Of a DNA stretch of 35,929 nucleotides, positions 1-7,952 are shown piece after piece. Both the position numbers and the translations under genes were made by a program. The notes beneath the pieces were generated by a model. That model had not been told where the DNA came from. It made no database searches and worked only from the letters and a program-made list of their open reading frames with translations. The stretch comes from Flavobacterium psychrophilum DSM 3660 = ATCC 49418. GTDB lineage: Bacteria > Bacteroidota > Bacteroidia > Flavobacteriales > Flavobacteriaceae. The stretch's first letter is position 1. Each line of letters opens with the position of its first letter. The DNA is taken from assembly GCF_002217405.1 (NCBI RefSeq), contig NZ_MUHE01000005.1, positions 222,786 to 258,714 of the forward strand, in the 5' to 3' direction.

Positions 1-219
1 AAACTTTAAATGGTATTAGTTTTATTTTACCTATGATATTGCCGCTTTTAGAGCTCTATATATAGGCTTTTTGACAATTTTAGCCAGGTATAACCAACGA
101 TGGTTTAGGCTAGATTATTGAAATTTAAATGATTAAATATTTTTTTTGAGGTGTGTTAATTATAAAATTATATTGCTAGATTTTAACTTTTTAGTTGCTA
201 TTATAAGATACTGTTTCTT
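1..219. other. Left-edge intergenic region without a gene
   Basis: I see no convincing reading frame here. The first 18 bases (aaactttaaatggtatta) recur exactly at 35760-35777. A partial dyad with TAGCC and GGCTA ends lies around 84-115. The rest is AT-rich and featureless to me. The structured repeat at 220-306 follows. Confidence 0.6.
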
Positions 220-306
220 GCGTGAGTGGTAGTAGCGGTAGCCCACAGCCTGACGAAGGAAGTGCGAGGACTACAAGCGAATAACACGACCCTTGTGGTC
301 ACGCCC
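220..306 (+). repeat. GC-rich structured intergenic element (possible copy A of the repeat family)
   Basis: The segment is much more GC-rich than its surroundings. Its ends pair: GCGTGA at 220-225 with TCACGC at 299-304. Inside, GTAGT at 229-233 pairs with ACTAC at 270-274. The 5' part (GGTAGTAGCGGTAGCCC) resembles the 5' block of the clear copies at 15312, 22035 and 34099, and the part from 268 resembles their GATTGTAACG block, but with several differences. It lies just past the stop codon of the M28 peptidase. It may be a structured RNA or a degenerate repeat copy; membership in the family is inferred. Confidence 0.5.
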
Positions 307-315
307 TAAAAAAAA

Positions 316-1344
316 TTAATTACCTGGTTTATCTACTTTTGGTCTTTGCTTTTGGTTTGCTAGCTGCCAAGCGATGCTAAATGCTAGTTGTGTTCTTTTT
401 GCTAGGGCATCAAATTCTATTTTGTTTATTTCGTCTGATGCTTGGTGATAGTCTGCGTGAACGCCATTGAACAAAAATACCGATGGTATGTTGTTTTTTG
501 CAAAGTTATAATGGTCTGATCGATAGTAGTAACGGTTTGGGTCGTTGCGGTCGTTAAACTTGTAATCTAAAGTGATGTTTGTATATTTTTTGTTGGCTTG
601 TTCGCAAACTTTATACAAATTGGTCGAGAGATAATCTGAACCTATAAGGTAAATGTAATTGTTTGATTTTTTGTGAAAATCATCACGGCGTCCTACCATG
701 TCTATATTAATATTGGCAATGGTATTGGCTATTGGAAACAAAGGGTTTTCTGTATAATAACGAGAGCCGTGCAGACCGTGTTCTTCGCCAGTTACATGGA
801 GAAAAAGGATAGAACGTTTTGGGCCGTGACCTTCGTTTTTTGCTTGTTGAAAAGCTTGTGCAATTTCTAATAAGGCTACTGTTCCTGAGCCATCATCGTC
901 GGCACCGTTATAAATTTCTCCGTTTTTTATTCCTATGTGGTCATAATGTGCTGAAATTACGAGGATTTCGTTGGGTTTTTCGGAGCCTTCTATATATGCC
1001 CAAATATTTTCTGAATCTGGTAATTTTTCGCCAAAATCTTTATTCATAAAGGATGCTGGAACTTTCTGGTAAAAATTTTCGGCTCCTTTTGGAAAAGAGA
1101 TTCCGTTACTTTTATAAGTGTCTATTAAATAATTCCCTGCTTCTTTCTGGCCTTTTGATCCTGTGTTTCGTCCTTCCATTTTGTCTGAGGCAACAATGGT
1201 AAGGTGTGTTTTTAGATCTTGGGTGGTAATTGTTTTTATATATTTTGTAGCATCAGTTACAACTTCATTTTTTCTTGCTTTTTGAGCTGAACAACTTGTT
1301 ATTGTGATTAATACGAGTACTAAGAATGGGTTTTTATATTTCAT
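316..1344 (-). CDS. M28 family zinc metallopeptidase, lipoprotein
   Basis: Predicted zinc aminopeptidase or carboxypeptidase of the M28 family, anchored as a lipoprotein and probably digesting peptides outside the cytoplasm. The N-terminus is a hydrophobic signal ending in a lipobox-like ITSC, with the lipidated cysteine at about residue 18. Candidate metal ligands are spread as in M28 enzymes: His133 in SAHYDHIG, an Asp in GADDDGSG (149-151), Glu187/188 in TGEEHG, Asp215 in INIDMVG, and His300 in YHQASDE. At 342 aa it is a normal length for a single catalytic domain. It is alone on the minus strand, 62 bp downstream of the RluD-type gene. Substrate cannot be told from sequence. Family is certain; location is inferred from the signal. 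Confidence 0.93.
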   Translation of the reverse strand: MKYKNPFLVLVLITITSCSAQKARKNEVVTDATKYIKTITTQDLKTHLTIVASDKMEGRNTGSKGQKEAGNYLIDTYKSNGISFPKGAENFYQKVPASFMNKDFGEKLPDSENIWAYIEGSEKPNEILVISAHYDHIGIKNGEIYNGADDDGSGTVALLEIAQAFQQAKNEGHGPKRSILFLHVTGEEHGLHGSRYYTENPLFPIANTIANINIDMVGRRDDFHKKSNNYIYLIGSDYLSTNLYKVCEQANKKYTNITLDYKFNDRNDPNRYYYRSDHYNFAKNNIPSVFLFNGVHADYHQASDEINKIEFDALAKRTQLAFSIAWQLANQKQRPKVDKPGN

Positions 1345-1406
1345 ATAGTATTTGTTTATTTATGAAAATAATCTGATAAACTTATTTTTTTTAGTATTTA
1401 CAAAAT

Positions 1407-2450
1407 TTAATCTTCTTCGTTTAATGTATTTGTGTTGGAATAGGTTCGCCATTTCTGGATACATTCCTGCATATCTGAAGGCAAATTGGTATCAAAGCGC
1501 ATCATTTCTTTTGTGGTAGGGTGTTCGAATCCTAATGTTTTAGCATGCAATGCTTGGCGTGGTAATATTTTGAAACAATTGTCTATAAATTGTTTGTATT
1601 TTGTAAAGGTTGTTCCTTTTAGTATTAGGTGTCCTCCGTAACGCTCGTCATTAAATAATGGATGCCCAATATGTTTTAAATGTGCCCGTATTTGGTGCGT
1701 TCTACCTGTTTCAAGCTTACAGGAAATAACCGTAATATAGCCAAAACGCTCTAATACTTTATAATGAGTAATGGCTGGTTTTCCAATTTCTGGATCGGCA
1801 AAAACTGCCATTTGCATACGATCTTTTAGGTGTCTGGCCAGATTACCTTCAATGGTTCCTTCGTCTTTTTGCACATTTCCCCAAACGATGGCAATATACT
1901 CTCTTTCGGAAGTTTTGTTTTCAAATTGTTTTGCCAAGTGAGTCATTGCTTGTTCTGTTTTTGCTATGACTAAAAGTCCTGTGGTATCTTTATCAATCCT
2001 ATGTACTAATCCTGGGCGTTCGCTGCTGTTTAGTGGTAAATTCTGAAAATGAAAAGCCAAGGCATTTACTAATGTTCCTGTATAATTTCCGTGACCTGGA
2101 TGCACAACTAATCCTGCGGGTTTGTTTATGAGCAACAAAGCATCGTCTTCATAAACGATGTCTAGCGGGATATCTTCTGGATCTACTCTGTTTTCGAATG
2201 GTGGATGCGATAACATAATTGTAACCACATCGAACGGTTTTACTTTATAATTAGATTTTACAGGAATATTGTTTACAAAAATATTGCCTGACGTTGCTGC
2301 TTGTTGTATTTTGTTTCTGGTTGCATTTTCTAATAAATGCATCAAATATTTGTCTATTCTTAGTATCGATTGTCCTTTTGTGGCAACAAACTTATGGTGT
2401 TCAAATAATTCTTGATCTAGTTCACTGTCGGTCGTTATATTTTCGTTCAT
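1407..2450 (-). CDS. rluD: RluA/RluD family 23S rRNA pseudouridine synthase
   Basis: Converts specific uridines in RNA, most likely in 23S rRNA, to pseudouridine in the cytoplasm. An S4 RNA-binding domain lies at about residues 27-85, followed by the catalytic domain. The family signature HRIDKDTTGLL contains the catalytic Asp153. A later TGRTHQIRAHL block is also typical. At 347 aa it matches RluD-type enzymes. Its start codon overlaps the stop codon of the upstream PASTA gene by one base (TAATG), so translation is probably coupled. The rluD symbol is by similarity; RluA or RluC specificity is not excluded. No promoter of its own is evident. Confidence 0.9.
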   Translation of the reverse strand: MNENITTDSELDQELFEHHKFVATKGQSILRIDKYLMHLLENATRNKIQQAATSGNIFVNNIPVKSNYKVKPFDVVTIMLSHPPFENRVDPEDIPLDIVYEDDALLLINKPAGLVVHPGHGNYTGTLVNALAFHFQNLPLNSSERPGLVHRIDKDTTGLLVIAKTEQAMTHLAKQFENKTSEREYIAIVWGNVQKDEGTIEGNLARHLKDRMQMAVFADPEIGKPAITHYKVLERFGYITVISCKLETGRTHQIRAHLKHIGHPLFNDERYGGHLILKGTTFTKYKQFIDNCFKILPRQALHAKTLGFEHPTTKEMMRFDTNLPSDMQECIQKWRTYSNTNTLNEED

Positions 2451-3064
2451 TATTTTGTTAAATCATTTTTAATACTATCATTTTCAGAACCGTTTAGTTC
2501 TTCTTCTTCAAAACCTATTTTTCCGTCACCAAGAACTAAATCTACTTTAGTCATTTTTAGTACTTGTTGTCCTGCTTTTATAGGGTGTCCGTTCATTTTC
2601 ATTTCTAATATCATATCTTTTGCAAGATTAGGCACATAGGTTGTATCTCCTACTTCAAGCCCTAATGCGGCAAGTGTTGGCACGGCTTGACGATACGTTT
2701 TCTGAATTAAATCTGGAATGCGTACTTTCGAATACCCTGTTGAGTTTATTTTTAAGTAAATAACTCTGTTTTGTTTTACTTTTTCTCCCGGATTAGGGTC
2801 TTGTTGCACTATTGAAAGTTTAGGAAAATCCGCATTATAATCTACTGTATCTAGTAATTCGTAATCTAAATCTAGTTCGTCTAGTTTAGATTCTGCTTGT
2901 TCTAATGTTAATTTACTTAAATTAGGCACAACAATTTCCTGACCATGATTTGTGGTAAAACCTATCCAAACGATAAACAAATATAGGGTTGTGCACACAA
3001 TAGTAATAGCAATAAGTACTTGCTTAATAAAGGTAAAACTGAATAAAAATTTCTTGAAACTCAT
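2450..3064 (-). CDS. Single-pass membrane protein with two PASTA domains
   Basis: After a short cytoplasmic tail, one hydrophobic segment (about residues 10-32) anchors the protein. Two PASTA repeats follow, beginning near EIVVPNL and KVRIPDL, then an acidic tail. PASTA domains elsewhere bind peptidoglycan or muropeptides and are usually attached to Ser/Thr kinases or penicillin-binding proteins; here they stand alone. The gene is divergent from ddl and coupled to the RluD-type gene, which suggests a cell-wall role. I take the ATG at 3064 as start (204 aa). A TTG six codons upstream overlaps the -7 promoter box and would not be on the transcript. The role is inferred. Confidence 0.85.
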   Translation of the reverse strand: MSFKKFLFSFTFIKQVLIAITIVCTTLYLFIVWIGFTTNHGQEIVVPNLSKLTLEQAESKLDELDLDYELLDTVDYNADFPKLSIVQQDPNPGEKVKQNRVIYLKINSTGYSKVRIPDLIQKTYRQAVPTLAALGLEVGDTTYVPNLAKDMILEMKMNGHPIKAGQQVLKMTKVDLVLGDGKIGFEEEELNGSENDSIKNDLTK

Positions 3065-3079
3065 AAAAATGTATTTTGA

Positions 3080-3087
3080 CAAAGATA
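3080..3087 (-). promoter_or_regulatory. -7 promoter box TATCTTTG for the PASTA gene
   Basis: Exact match to the Bacteroidetes consensus TAnnTTTG, 15 nt upstream of the ATG at 3064. It overlaps the alternative TTG start and so argues against that start. No clear -33 TTTG is seen. Confidence 0.6.
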
Positions 3088-3124
3088 ATAAAATAGTAAA
3101 GTGTTTTCATTCGAAAAAAAATGA

Positions 3125-3132
3125 TAATTTTG
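3125..3132 (+). promoter_or_regulatory. -7 promoter box TAATTTTG for ddl
   Basis: Matches TAnnTTTG, 24 nt upstream of the ddl ATG and divergent from the PASTA promoter about 40 bp away. No clear -33 box. Confidence 0.55.
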
Positions 3133-3156
3133 TTAAGTAATTTAATTTTTTTTTAG

Positions 3157-4143
3157 ATGAATGTAGCAGTGGTTATGGGTGGTTATTCTGACGAAAGTGT
3201 AATCTCGTTAAGAAGTGGTCAGTTAATTTTAAATAATTTAGATAAATCGAAGTATAACATCTTCGAAGTTCATATACTTCTAAAAGATTGGTCGGTAGTT
3301 ATTGAGGGTGAAAAATACCCAATTAATAAAGCAGATTTTTCTTTTACAAAAAATGGTATTATAACAAAGTTTGATGTTGCCATAAATACCGTTCATGGTA
3401 CACCAGGCGAAGACGGACATTTGCAATCCTATTGGGAGCTAATAGACATTCCTTATACGGGTTGTAATTTTTACCAATCCGCATTAACATTTAACAAACG
3501 TGATACTTTATCGGTTTTAACCAAATTTAATATCCCAAAAGCAAAATCTATTTATTTGCGAAAAGGTGATGTTATTGATGGAAATGAAATAAAAAAAGCA
3601 CTTGGATTGCCTTTTTTTGTAAAACCAAACCAATCAGGTAGTAGTTTAGGGGTTTCTAAAGTTGATGCTTTAGATCAATTAGAAAAAGCACTAGAATTTG
3701 CTTTTGCAGAAGACAACGAAATCCTGATAGAATCGTATCTTAACGGAACAGAAGTTTCGGTTGGCGTTTTAAATTATAAAGGCCAAACCAAGGTTTTAGG
3801 TATTACCGAAATACTTTCGCAGAATGATTTCTTCGACTATGAAGCAAAATATTTAGGAAAATCGGAAGAAATTACACCAGCAAGAATTTCGAAAGAAGAA
3901 GAAATATTGGTTGCCGAATCTGCCAAAAAAATATACAATTCGCTAGGAATGTCAGGTTTTTCTAGAACCGATTTTATTATTATGAATGGCATACCGCACT
4001 TTATCGAAATAAATACCAATCCCGGACTATCGCCACAAAGCATATTTCCGCAACAAGCAATGTTTGCAAAGATGGATATGCCCCAAATGTTAGATAATGA
4101 AATAACATTGGCTTTGAGTAGAAAACCAATTTGGAAGAAATAA
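3157..4143 (+). CDS. ddl: D-alanine--D-alanine ligase
   Basis: ATP-dependent joining of two D-alanines for the peptidoglycan stem peptide, in the cytoplasm. The ATP-grasp architecture is clear. The N-terminal domain starts with VAVVMGGYSDE, followed by NTVHGTPGEDG. The ATP lid region has the QSGSSLGVSKV loop, and the metal-binding end reads FIEINTNPGLSPQSIFP. At 328 aa it is close to the usual 300-370 aa. It is divergent from the PASTA/RluD pair and 71 bp upstream of coaD in the same direction. The intervening inverted repeat (4148-4200) makes co-transcription uncertain. Confidence 0.96.
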   Translation: MNVAVVMGGYSDESVISLRSGQLILNNLDKSKYNIFEVHILLKDWSVVIEGEKYPINKADFSFTKNGIITKFDVAINTVHGTPGEDGHLQSYWELIDIPYTGCNFYQSALTFNKRDTLSVLTKFNIPKAKSIYLRKGDVIDGNEIKKALGLPFFVKPNQSGSSLGVSKVDALDQLEKALEFAFAEDNEILIESYLNGTEVSVGVLNYKGQTKVLGITEILSQNDFFDYEAKYLGKSEEITPARISKEEEILVAESAKKIYNSLGMSGFSRTDFIIMNGIPHFIEINTNPGLSPQSIFPQQAMFAKMDMPQMLDNEITLALSRKPIWKK

Positions 4144-4147
4144 AATA

Positions 4148-4200
4148 GTTGTAGGGTATAAATGATACTTTTTTTAGACCTATAATTTATACCCTACAAC
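4148..4200. repeat. Perfect 16-bp inverted repeat between ddl and coaD
   Basis: Bases 4148-4163 (GTTGTAGGGTATAAAT) are exactly reverse-complemented at 4185-4200, around a 21-nt loop. There is no T-tract right after it, so it is not a standard intrinsic terminator. The following bases repeat the word CTACAAC, which recurs in related form at 13998-14026. Confidence 0.7.
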
Positions 4201-4214
4201 CTACAACAAAAGAA

Positions 4215-4670
4215 ATGAGAAAAGCCATATTCCCAGGTTCGTTCGATCCTTTAACTCTAGGACACTCAGACATCATTAAAAGAAGTATTCCTCTTTTTGA
4301 TGAGATTATTATTGCCATTGGTGTAAATGCTGAAAAAAAATATATGTTTTCGCTCGAAGATCGCAAACGTTTTATCAAAGAAACTTTTAAAGACGAACCC
4401 TCAGTTTCTGTAATTAGTTACGAAGGATTAACTATCGATTTGTGTAAAAAACTAGGAGCAGATTTTATACTTCGAGGGCTTCGCAATCCTGCCGATTTCG
4501 AATTCGAAAAAGCCATCGCTCATACCAACAGAAGATTATCTAAAATAGAAACTATTTTTCTGCTAACAGCAGCAAGCACTTCGTTTATAAGTTCGAGTAT
4601 TGTTCGCGACGTAATTAGAAATGGTGGTGATTATAGTGTTTTGGTTCCTGAAGCAGTCAGAGTAAAATAA
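4215..4670 (+). CDS. coaD: Phosphopantetheine adenylyltransferase
   Basis: Transfers AMP from ATP to 4'-phosphopantetheine to make dephospho-CoA, the fourth step of coenzyme A synthesis. It is a nucleotidyltransferase with the FPGSFDPLTLGH motif at residues 6-17, where TLGH is the HxGH-type site. The LRGLRNPADFEFE block binds substrate, and ISSSIVRDV near the C-terminus is the second nucleotide-binding motif. At 151 aa it is slightly shorter than the usual 155-165. It follows ddl. A strong hairpin (4764-4791) about 95 bp downstream can end transcription. Confidence 0.96.
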   Translation: MRKAIFPGSFDPLTLGHSDIIKRSIPLFDEIIIAIGVNAEKKYMFSLEDRKRFIKETFKDEPSVSVISYEGLTIDLCKKLGADFILRGLRNPADFEFEKAIAHTNRRLSKIETIFLLTAASTSFISSSIVRDVIRNGGDYSVLVPEAVRVK

Positions 4671-4763
4671 TATTTATACCTGATTTTTGTCAATCCACAG
4701 GTTTTCGACTTGATCCGTATTCATCTCAAAAAAAGAATTATTTTAAAGAAATTACGGCATAAA

Positions 4764-4791
4764 AAAAGCTTCGAATTACTTCGAAGCTTTT
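4764..4791. terminator. Bidirectional terminator between coaD and tRNA-His
   Basis: Perfect 12-bp stem (AAAAGCTTCGAA, 4764-4775, with its complement at 4780-4791) and a 4-nt loop TTAC. The A-rich and T-rich sides work in both directions. It lies between convergent coaD and the tRNA gene. Confidence 0.8.
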
Positions 4792-4802
4792 GCGTTATTT
4801 AG

Positions 4803-4877
4803 GGTGGATGACCGGTTTCGAACCGGCGACCTCCGGCACCACAAACCAGCGCTCTAACCAGCTGAGCTACAACCACC
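4803..4877 (-). tRNA. tRNA-His (anticodon GTG)
   Basis: A full cloverleaf can be drawn on the minus strand. The extra G-1 (4877) faces C73 (4803), the hallmark of tRNA-His. The acceptor stem has one T-T mismatch. The D arm is GCTC/GAGC. The anticodon loop TTGTGGT carries GTG, and the T arm is GCCGG-TTCGAAA-CCGGT. CCA is not encoded. A consensus promoter lies 16 nt upstream and a hairpin terminator 12 nt downstream. Confidence 0.95.
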
Positions 4878-4893
4878 ATTTGTTTAACGAGTG

Positions 4894-4924
4894 CAAAGAT
4901 AATACAAATTTCTTGTTTTGCAAG
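4894..4924 (-). promoter_or_regulatory. Promoter of tRNA-His
   Basis: On the minus strand a -33 CTTG (4921-4924) is followed after 19 nt by TATCTTTG (4894-4901), a nearly ideal Bacteroidetes promoter. The box ends 16 nt before the tRNA 5' end. Confidence 0.7.
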
Positions 4925-4951
4925 TTAAAAATAAAAAAAAAACAAAAAAAA

Positions 4952-5668
4952 TTATAACAAATCTCCTAAGTTATTGATAGCCAAATATCTTTCGGTAGTA
5001 AAACCTTCGCCATATTGAGTGTTTATAATCCTTCCTAAGTCCTGAGCACGATATTTTACACTATCTAGAAAATTTTTAGAGGTAATAGGCGATTCTGGCT
5101 CATTCGATTTTGGATTGTAAAACTGCGAATCGTATGCCATAATAGCTTGCATCTTAATATCTATAAAGCCAGAAACATCGACTACAAAATCAGGCTCTAT
5201 ATTTTTCCATTGTATATAATGATATACAACCTTTGGTCTCCAAGCTTCTTGTATATTGCCATCTATATTGGTTTCTATTTTAGACAATCCTGACAAAAAA
5301 CAAGCGTCAGAAACTAATTTGCTTCCTTTACCATGATCTATATGACGATCATCAATAGCATTACAAAGCACAATTTGGGGTTTATACTTTCTAATCATTT
5401 TAATAACTTCTAGTTGGTGTTTCTCGTTGTTTTTAAAAAAACCATCTCTAAAACCAAGGTTTTCTCTCACGGAGACTTTAAGGATTTTTGCAGCCTTTGC
5501 AGCTTCTGTATCTCTAATTTCTGCAGAGCCTCGAGTTCCTAACTCACCACGTGTTAAATCTATGATTCCTACAGATTTTCCAAGCGAAATTTCTTTAGCA
5601 ATCGTAGCGCCACAACCCAATTCGATATCGTCTGGATGAGCGCCAAAAGCAAGTATGTCTAGTTTCAT
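4952..5668 (-). CDS. bshB1: Bacillithiol biosynthesis deacetylase BshB1
   Basis: Removes the acetyl group from GlcNAc-malate to give GlcN-malate, the second step in making the thiol bacillithiol. It is a LmbE-like zinc deacetylase: GAHPDDIELG near the N-terminus supplies His11 and Asp14, and RHIDHGKG supplies His112 as third zinc ligand. At 238 aa the length is typical. It is transcribed toward tRNA-His with about 75 bp between them. The other bsh genes are not in the window. BshB1 rather than another LmbE-family member is judged from the overall pattern, including the TRGELGTRG segment. Confidence 0.93.
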   Translation of the reverse strand: MKLDILAFGAHPDDIELGCGATIAKEISLGKSVGIIDLTRGELGTRGSAEIRDTEAAKAAKILKVSVRENLGFRDGFFKNNEKHQLEVIKMIRKYKPQIVLCNAIDDRHIDHGKGSKLVSDACFLSGLSKIETNIDGNIQEAWRPKVVYHYIQWKNIEPDFVVDVSGFIDIKMQAIMAYDSQFYNPKSNEPESPITSKNFLDSVKYRAQDLGRIINTQYGEGFTTERYLAINNLGDLL

Positions 5669-5852
5669 TTTTTTTAGGTTAATTAAAAAATAGTCTGATG
5701 TATTTCTTTTGTTAGCAATTTATAAAAAAAATAGATTGATACATTAAGAATCGCAAAGAAAGTTTACCGTTAATAGATAGTTTTGGGCTAAATATTTTTT
5801 TTCGTAATTTAAAATTTAAGTTTGAATAGTTTATTTCGTAATATTTTTTGAT

Positions 5853-5860
5853 TACGTTTG
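5853..5860 (+). promoter_or_regulatory. -7 promoter box TACGTTTG
   Basis: Matches TAnnTTTG, 47 nt upstream of the ATG at 5908. A -33 box is not evident. Confidence 0.45.
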
Positions 5861-5907
5861 TTAAAATTTTTATTAAAAAAATAATAACCCAAAAACCCAA
5901 ACAGATC

Positions 5908-6357
5908 ATGAAAAAAATTATTGCAATTGCATTTTTATTAATCAACTACTTAGGATTCAGTCAGATAAGAGTTATAGAAACAGTGCCTATTGAAAAAATA
6001 GGAAGAATAGGAGATAACGGAAATAATAATATTTATATTCAAAAAGAAGGGAATGAATATACTGTTTCTTTTAAGAATATTGAGGATGTAGATAATGGTA
6101 TTGTTAAATTTAATTTTAAAGATTTAGCGGGCGATTTCGAAACCTTATATACTATTATTTCTAATGGTTATAACGCTTCCCCGGTATCAGATATTAAACT
6201 AGATTTGCCTAACGATATTATTTGGTTGCACTACACAAAAAGCTTACAAAAACTGGTTACTATGCAGTTTATGAGTAAAAATAAAGTAACTACGGCTACT
6301 GGAATTTCAGATTCGATGACTAAAGCAGATATTAATAGTTTGTTCGGAAAAAAATAA
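5908..6357 (+). CDS. Small exported protein of unknown function
   Basis: I do not recognise the family. The 149-aa product starts with a cleavable signal peptide (Lys-rich start, hydrophobic ILLINYLGFSQ-like core, likely cut after about residue 20). The rest is soluble, without cysteines or transmembrane segments, and probably periplasmic or secreted. An in-frame ATG 20 codons upstream would put a charged extension in front of the signal peptide, so I chose the ATG at 5908. The gene stands alone, with a promoter box at 5853-5860 and a terminator at 6385-6430. Confidence 0.8.
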   Translation: MKKIIAIAFLLINYLGFSQIRVIETVPIEKIGRIGDNGNNNIYIQKEGNEYTVSFKNIEDVDNGIVKFNFKDLAGDFETLYTIISNGYNASPVSDIKLDLPNDIIWLHYTKSLQKLVTMQFMSKNKVTTATGISDSMTKADINSLFGKK

Positions 6358-6384
6358 TTCTTGATTATTTAGATTTTAAAAAAG

Positions 6385-6430
6385 GCATAATAATTTCGAC
6401 TTCTACTGAAATTGTTATGCTTTTTTTTTA
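6385..6430. terminator. Terminator between the small exported protein and menF
   Basis: Stem GCATAATAATTTC (6385-6397) pairs with GAAATTGTTATGC (6408-6420), one G-T pair and a 10-nt loop. It is followed by a run of ten T on the plus strand. It ends the plus-strand gene; its T-run overlaps the stop region of menF. Confidence 0.8.
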
Positions 6431-7489
6431 TAAAACTTTTGTCATTGTTTTCGATTTGTTTACTGTTTCTGTAAATTCGTTTTCGGCAATACTATCTTTT
6501 GTAATGCCACAACCAATGTATATATTTGCAAGATTATCTTCGATATTCATACATCTTAAATTAACAAATAAATCGGATTTTTTGTTTTTAAGAGTTTCAA
6601 AATCAATATTTAATTCGCCAAGAAAACCGGTGTAATAAGTCCTGTCATAGGCTTCATTGTTTATTATAAATTGCATGGCTCGGTCTTTAGGTAAGCCACA
6701 AACGGCTGGGGTTGGGTGTAGATTTTTAATAATATTGCTAAAGTTATTTTGGGTATTAATTATTGCTTCAATATCTGTTTTAAGATGTACAACACTTCCG
6801 GCTCTAAATGTATATGGTTCTGAAAATAAAATTTGAGTGCTATGTTTTTTTAGATTATCTAAAATAAAATCGGTTACAAACTGTTGTTCTTGTTTTTCTT
6901 TTTCTTCCCAAATATATTTTTCTTTTTCGCAATAAGGTTGCGTTCCTGCAAAAGAAACTGTTTTAATTGTGTTTTGATACGATTGCAAAAATTGTTCTGG
7001 TGTGGCACCCATCCAAAAGCCAATTTTGGGGTGGTAAAAGCAATATTTGAATGTGTTTTGGTAATTAAAAAGGAACTTATTAAATACGTTTTGGAAATCA
7101 AAAACATTAATTTTTAATGTTTCTTTTCTGGATAATACTACTTTGTCAAATTGCTTGTTTTGTATTGCATTTATTCCTTTTTTAACTAAATTTTCGAAAG
7201 TTATTTTTGCATTGGCATTAATATTTATATTAATTTTATTTTCAGTACAATGATCTATTTTGGTTATTGTTTCTATATAAATATCTGATTCGTTTTTTGG
7301 TATTAAATATTTTTTTTTTCCATCAAAAGAAACAAAAGCAAAGCCTATTTCTTCAAAATTTTCTATTTCAAATAGATTGTCATTTTTTTGAAAAACACCA
7401 ACTAATTTATTAGAATTGGGTTTGCAATATATAACGAAAGGTATTTTTTTGCTGAGAAAATCTTTTCCTTTATTAAAAATAATATTCAT
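6428..7489 (-). CDS. menF: Isochorismate synthase-like chorismate-binding enzyme
   Basis: Likely converts chorismate to isochorismate, the first committed step of menaquinone synthesis. The C-terminal chorismate-binding domain shows GTQPY-like, HPTPAVCGLPK, NEAYDRTYYTGFLG and IYIGCGITKDSIAENEF motifs, in the order found in MenF/EntC. At 353 aa it is somewhat short because the N-terminal part is reduced. It ends a two-gene minus-strand unit, starting 7 bp after the hotdog thioesterase stop. That partner supports a menaquinone role over siderophore synthesis. Anthranilate synthase is unlikely because the isochorismate-type PTPAV motif is present. Confidence 0.87.
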   Translation of the reverse strand: MNIIFNKGKDFLSKKIPFVIYCKPNSNKLVGVFQKNDNLFEIENFEEIGFAFVSFDGKKKYLIPKNESDIYIETITKIDHCTENKINININANAKITFENLVKKGINAIQNKQFDKVVLSRKETLKINVFDFQNVFNKFLFNYQNTFKYCFYHPKIGFWMGATPEQFLQSYQNTIKTVSFAGTQPYCEKEKYIWEEKEKQEQQFVTDFILDNLKKHSTQILFSEPYTFRAGSVVHLKTDIEAIINTQNNFSNIIKNLHPTPAVCGLPKDRAMQFIINNEAYDRTYYTGFLGELNIDFETLKNKKSDLFVNLRCMNIEDNLANIYIGCGITKDSIAENEFTETVNKSKTMTKVL

Positions 7490-7496
7490 TATGGTT

Positions 7497-7925
7497 TTAA
7501 ATTTTTCGCTTTGGTAAAACCATATTCGTCAATTTGCAAAGAGAAATTAATTTATCATTTTCATCGGTAATTTTTATTTCCCAAAGATGAATACTTCTTC
7601 CTTTGTGTACTATTCTTGCTGTTCCTGTAACTATTCCTTCTCTTTTTGCTCTAAGATGATTGGCTGATATTTCGATGCCTCTTATTTCGCTTAATTCGGG
7701 ATTTACAAATAGCATCGATGCGGCACTTCCTACACTTTCTGCAAGGGCAACACTAGCGCCGCCATGTAATAATCCCATGGGTTGATGAACGCCAGAATTT
7801 ACAGGCATTGTGGCTACCAGGAAATCTTCTCCAGCATTTGTAAATTCAATTTTAAGGGTTTCCATCAATGTATTTTTGCACATGGTGTTGCACATGGCGA
7901 GTATTTTATCTTTGTCGAAAGTCAT
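7497..7925 (-). CDS. PaaI/MenI-type hotdog-fold thioesterase
   Basis: Hydrolyses an acyl-CoA thioester. Given the adjacent isochorismate synthase gene, the substrate is probably 1,4-dihydroxy-2-naphthoyl-CoA in menaquinone synthesis; that is inferred. The 142-aa protein is one hotdog domain. The active-site helix region GLLHGGASVALAESVGS holds the usual HGG and catalytic Glu. It has a -7 box TAAATTTG 19 nt upstream and is followed after 7 bp by menF, so the two form an operon. Confidence 0.85.
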   Translation of the reverse strand: MTFDKDKILAMCNTMCKNTLMETLKIEFTNAGEDFLVATMPVNSGVHQPMGLLHGGASVALAESVGSAASMLFVNPELSEIRGIEISANHLRAKREGIVTGTARIVHKGRSIHLWEIKITDENDKLISLCKLTNMVLPKRKI

Positions 7926-7944
7926 AATGTTTGTTTTTGTGTTT

Positions 7945-7952
7945 CAAATTTA
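7945..7952 (-). promoter_or_regulatory. -7 promoter box TAAATTTG for the thioesterase-menF operon
   Basis: Matches TAnnTTTG on the minus strand, 19 nt upstream of the start codon at 7925. No clear -33 box. Confidence 0.5.

Noticed and set aside
673..1049. Plus-strand open frames inside the M28 gene
   Set aside because: They are antisense to a clear coding region, have no family pattern and odd composition.
5712..5945. Minus-strand 77-codon frame upstream of the small exported protein
   Set aside because: It overlaps the promoter and signal peptide of the 5908 gene and looks like AT-rich random translation (Ile/Lys/Phe/Asn-rich).
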